The notes under the pieces were generated by a model. The model was not told where the DNA came from. It searched no databases and saw only the letters and a program-made list of their open reading frames with translations. From positions 1 to 64,000 of the forward strand of contig FWWN02000587.1 in assembly GCA_900175165.2 (NCBI GenBank): a stretch of 64,000 bases of DNA, written 5' to 3'. The position numbers and the translations under genes were made by a program. Below are positions 60,245 to 64,000 of the stretch, piece by piece. Numbering within the stretch: the stretch's first letter is position 1; every line of letters begins with the position of its first letter. The DNA is from Rhizomucor pusillus. Taxonomy: Eukaryota; Mucoromycota; Mucoromycetes; Mucorales; Lichtheimiaceae.

Positions 60245-61212
60245 TTGGGTCACTGGTCTGAATTTGGGCCAAAGTAAATATTGGTTGGGCCACTCTCATG
60301 ACTGTGGGCCAATGCATAAAAATTTGAGCCCGATTTGCCTTGTTCTGACGTGCCCGCGGGAGTTTAAACCCCTGCGAGCCCAATAGGCATCCAATCAGCG
60401 CCCTGTAAAATTTTTGGAAGTTCCGCTCGCTGGCACTCCAACTCTGTCGGTATCGCAACAGCTCTAACAATTTTAATTCTTGCCTCGTGAACAAAGGAAA
60501 GGCAAGTGCAAAAGCAGCTGCACAAAACACGCAATGTTTGGGCGCTACTGATGCATGGAAGGATTACGCTGGACAACCGCTAGGTCCATTTACCTCTCAG
60601 GCTCTGCTGCTCATCGTAACTGATCCGTGGGTGTATAGAAGCCTTTATGCCAGCTCTCTTGGGTGTGATCTTTCCGCACGCACCGTTTCTACCCTTTCAT
60701 TGCTCTTGTGTGGCTATTCAGCGATGTAGCGATTGTGTTTTCAAGAGCAGTAACGGACACTTTATCAGGACTTCGGTATCAACAAGACCTTTAAGAAACC
60801 TTTGCAGTATCTTCATCTCTGGAGGGGATCCCAAGGAAGTTTGGCGTCGAGCGATCCAGGATCATTATTTAATATAACAATCCACGGATTTTCCAACCAT
60901 ATTCTGCCATTTCTCATCTGTATCTTGTTGTGCATCAATTTACGAAAAACAGTTAAAGATGTATATGAAGTGATTTCACAAACATGGTGTATACAGGTAC
61001 ATAAAGGGTAACGATAGTGGCTATGATAAAAAAAAAGTGATGCGCGTAATAAGAATGGGAGTGACACCAACGCATGCATTGAAACCTAACAGTCTATGTC
61101 GGAAAGGTCGCTTTCTTCCATGGCCGAGGCACAACGTTTTCTGCATGGGGTGAAAAAGACGTTTGGAGAATGCTCTCCTTCATTCGCACTTGATTCGCCA
61201 TCCCGTTGTAGA
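60245..61212. other. Unassigned accessory DNA after the transposase break
   Basis: About 970 nt. The first 120 nt contain spaced GGGCC-type motifs (tttgggcc, ttgggcc, tgtgggcc, tttgagccc) suggesting another repeat element. The open frame at 60487-60729 has protein-like text but no motif that I recognise. No gene is supported. Confidence 0.4.
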
Positions 61213-61860
61213 CTAACCGTCCAAGGAACTCTTCACTTTTTTGCTGTTTATGGCCGAAAGGAGGATGTCCATCAGCTGTTCCTGGTGGTTTTTCCGTATG
61301 TACATGTTGTCTAGCGTTGAGAGGAAGTTGCCGATGTCATTGATAGTTTTGGGCAAGTTTAGCGTGCAGATAGACTTGGCAATGTATGCATCCTCGAACC
61401 CTTGTACGCAGAAAATGTACCCGACGCTACCTAGTGGATCACGTCAGCCTTATGCTCTACAGCAATAGCAAACTGTTTAGTTTACAGTACCTGTCCAATC
61501 CATGCCCAAACAGAAAACTAAGTCGCGCACGTGATCAGGAATTGGGCTGCTGAGCAAGCTGGTCAATATTGCCTTGTTCATTCCCACGTATTTGGATTGC
61601 TATTGACAGAAATGCTCGCGTAAACATCAAGTGCCGCGATCTGTCCACCTACCCACCCGCCTTGATTTACTGTGGGGTCACAAGGCTTTCCCGCCCATCG
61701 GAGGCATGATATGCTTCAGAGCGCGGAGAAGAAACAATGGCCTGGGTGCAGTTCAACGTGAAAACTAGTAACTTTTCATTAAACAGGCTGGATATGTCTG
61801 CTTTTGTGCTACCGAGTGGATCTCCATCGCACAAGAGAAATTCATAATACTTTCACGTAC
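61213..61860 (-). CDS. Unrecognised spliced gene, 5' end unresolved
   Basis: Two GT-AG-linked exons are well supported: 61599-61491 and 61430-61213 (stop). They read through SKYVGMNKAILTSLL, DHVRDLVFCLGMDW and, across the intron, VGYIFCVQGFEDAYIAKSIC to LPKTINDIGNFLSTLDNMYI and KNHQEQLMDILLSAIN. Upstream, a further exon ending at 61672 (donor ACA|GTAAAT, coding SCLRWAGKPCDPT) and an open frame with YYEFLLCDGDPLGSTKADI to about 61860 probably belong to it. I could not find a convincing start codon. No family is recognised; it may be lineage-specific or part of a repeat family, since it adjoins transposon debris. Confidence 0.45.
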
Positions 61861-62334
61861 AGATCAGGCCTCCTCACTCCAAGGGACATTTAACGCCCGT
61901 GACTCCCTAGCATTCCTAGCCCAGATCCGCTACGACTCCTAACATTGTTTATCCTTCCTTCAGTTCTAATGTCTGTGCCCGTCACAACAGAGAGACCGAT
62001 TCAAAGCTTAGTTGACAGTTTATAAAGAACATGCTTTGTACAACTAGCGTGAACTTTGGCCCAAAACTTCCCGGGACTGAAATTTCATATCATCGTGTTA
62101 CTTCCCCGCTGGCTTTGAATGCGCTTGCAGATTCCAATTGCCGTAAGGTCAAAGCTGGAGATGTGCCGCAAAGCGAGTACAAACAAAGCTCTACTCCTTG
62201 GGTGGTTTCCGTGTCAGGTACCGCTGGTTCTGAAAAGAAAGGATCTCATTTAAACTTTGTTCATTTCGTACGCACCCGCAAATTTTCCTTCTTTTGCTGT
62301 TTTCTTGCGTTCCTCTCGGTCGAATGTTATATCC
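61861..62334. other. Region between the unrecognised gene and the 7TM gene
   Basis: About 470 nt. Part is presumably upstream sequence for both flanking genes. A plus-strand frame at 62031-62348 has no motif. Confidence 0.4.
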
Positions 62335-64000
62335 ATGATCAATCCTGACGGGAAACAGTCCACTTTCTGGCGAATTTGTGATGACCAAGGTGTCTGCCAT
62401 TGTGACTGGCGCTTAACCTTGGGTAGTTGCGAAGAGCATGAAGCCATGGTCATTATGTATATTATAAATGCCGTCTGGTCCGGCATTGTATCCGGCATAG
62501 GTAAACGCACGGTAAATCCTATGATGATGTCCAGGGCATCCAACTCATTTAACATCAATAGCCATTGCGCTCTTATACTATCGAGTATTCTACCGAAAGC
62601 AAAAGATATTTGATTGCCGCACGCCCACCGGCTTCGTAAGACCCAAACCAATTGAAGCCATGTTATTTATGGCCATCCTGTTTAATCTATGTACGTTTTA
62701 AAATACAGAATTTAGTCTAATGAAAGCTAATTTATTTACTCTTCTATGCAGTACGTATGATTCAAGCTATTATACTCGTAACTGATACCGCGCCTAATCC
62801 CATTTTTCGTTCATGTAAGCAATTGTCGATCACTGCCTCCGCTCTGGCCCCCGCTAATCCGGAAAATCCATTGCAATAGTTATATATGAAATACCATGGC
62901 AATTTGGTCTTGGAGCCTTCTCTTGCTATGTCTTCGGCATTGCGCACACCGTGTCCGATGTACGTACCTCTGTGATAATTTCGTATCACGTGCGGTACTC
63001 ACACGTAGAACACAGAGCAGCAAGACAATTTACAACGCGTGGTTCCATTCGCCCGTACGCATCGACATTCTGGGCACCACTTTTATTACTCTTCCGTTTA
63101 TCAGTAACAATATCTGCTCTATAGCGGCAGGTATCTTTGCCGATCGCGGAGACGACTTTCTGGCTTCGCAATTCACACATGCATTGTACTACTTTTGGAC
63201 TATTTATTGCGGCTCTCTTGGCTTTATGATTCTGGTTGCCGGTATCCGTCTTTTACGATTACTGGAGCATCATCTGAAAATGCAGCACGATTTGCGAATC
63301 AATATCGCAAAGATTAAGACTGGTGCATTCAAGGTAAAGCTTACCATTGTCATGTCTTTGCAAATGCCGGTCACTCAAATATTGTGCAACATAAGGTCAA
63401 AGCAATTATGTTCATCGGATGTCTTTGTCTCTGGGTTTTCGCCTTCATCCTATGCATGTATGGCGTTTTCCGGGACCCGATAACTCGGAGCACGGGTCTT
63501 AACCTAGCGATATCTGCTGTATGGACGTACGACGGACCAATGGCAAGCATCCTCGTAGAATTGGCTCTTATCCTAAAGTACGCTTTTAATACCATCCGAA
63601 TTCCTAACCTGTCACTAACTCGTTACTTTCAAAGCCCACGTATGACAGCTTCCCTTGGTGTTTCTGGTGTAAGCGGTTCAGGAAGTCAGTCAGACCCATC
63701 CGGTACCATAACTACGACAGATGGCCGAAATATCACGACATTCGAAACGACAAACTCGAAATGGGACAAATATATTTCTAGTACAAGAAGCAGTATTGGA
63801 AATGGCTACTCACAAACAATTATATCGGACGGAGGCCTTCCTCAATACGCAGTGAACGACGTATCAATGGACTTCTTGAAAGGCGACGGCAGAAATTACA
63901 CATACGACCCGCCACGGCCTCCATCTCCTTCACATTATGCACAGGCCAATCGCGAAGTCGAGCAGGATCTAATTAATTACAATGCTACCACGGGCCAGGT
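62335..64000 (+). CDS. Seven-transmembrane-segment protein, GPCR-like, 3' partial
   Basis: Seven exons in view: 62335-62500, 62586-62690, 62752-62814, 62880-62959, 63016-63333, 63396-63577, and 63635 to the window end; about 426 codons, still open. A Cys-rich N-terminus (CDDQGVCHCDW) precedes seven hydrophobic segments: VIMYIINAVWSGIVSGIG, MLFMAILFNLLRMIQAIILV, FGLGAFSCYVFGIAHTV, ILGTTFITLPFISNNICSIA, YYFWTIYCGSLGFMILVAG, VKAIMFIGCLCLWVFAFILC and the GLNLAIS to VELALIL stretch. A long Ser/Thr/Gly-rich hydrophilic tail follows. This is the layout of a G-protein-coupled receptor with a cytosolic tail, but no family signature is recognised, so receptor function is inference. The start is provisional; the open frame extends upstream without an ATG. 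Confidence 0.7.

Noticed and set aside
1..64000. tRNA or rRNA genes
   Set aside because: Scanning for B-box-like GGTTCGAATCC and paired arms gave no cloverleaf; an isolated ttcgaacc at 41276 lacks the rest of a tRNA.

Overview
The window reads as nuclear DNA of an early-diverging filamentous fungus, most likely a mucoralean (Mucoromycota). Genes are dense and interrupted by many short introns (about 50-100 nt). The secreted lipase at 4.4 kb aligns residue for residue with the Rhizomucor miehei lipase, including a catalytic triad shifted by exactly 90 residues. Exons below were built by hand from splice signals, reading phase and family motifs. No RNA gene, CRISPR array or bacterial operon was seen.

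Layout: 1-6.6 kb, acetyl-CoA hydrolase (ACH1) and a secreted lipase. 6.7-13.3 kb, a tandem pair of large secreted subtilases. 13.4-23.2 kb, HMG-CoA reductase and a 21-exon phospholipase D, both on the minus strand. 23.9-28.5 kb, a PPR-like mitochondrial protein, a PIH1-family R2TP subunit and a vacuolar amino-acid transporter. 28.5-30.4 kb, apparently degraded coding sequence. 30.4-37.1 kb, an Atf1-type bZIP factor, a PDK/BCKDK-like protein with a decayed ATP site, the U2 snRNP protein Rds3/PHF5A and a Gln-rich protein. 37.3-41.1 kb, Dom34/Pelota and ESCRT-II Vps36, divergent. 41.4-46.0 kb, two tandem membrane proteins, one with an in-frame stop. 46.2-53.3 kb, an SH3-WW-RasGEF protein and CDP-diacylglycerol synthase. 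53.4-58.1 kb, Mss51, pyrroline-5-carboxylate reductase, Sdh5/SDHAF2 and SMN. 58.1-62.3 kb, accessory DNA with a broken Tc1/mariner transposase and an unrecognised spliced gene. 62.3 kb to the end, a seven-membrane-segment protein that runs off the window.

Themes: extracellular digestion (lipase, two proteases), lipid and sterol metabolism (HMGR, PLD, CDS1), mitochondrial biogenesis (Mss51, Sdh5, PPR-like, PDK-like), RNA processing and quality control (Rds3, SMN, Dom34, PIH1) and signalling (RasGEF, bZIP, 7TM). The most unusual signals are an apparent excess of GC-AG introns (about 7 of roughly 110 modelled), including two paralogous sites where one copy uses GT and the other GC; microexons of 12, 16 and 27 nt in PLD; a two-codon first coding exon in DOM34; a Cys-to-Asp change at a zinc ligand of Rds3; a likely mitochondrial pseudokinase; and a nonsense codon in one of the tandem membrane-protein paralogues.
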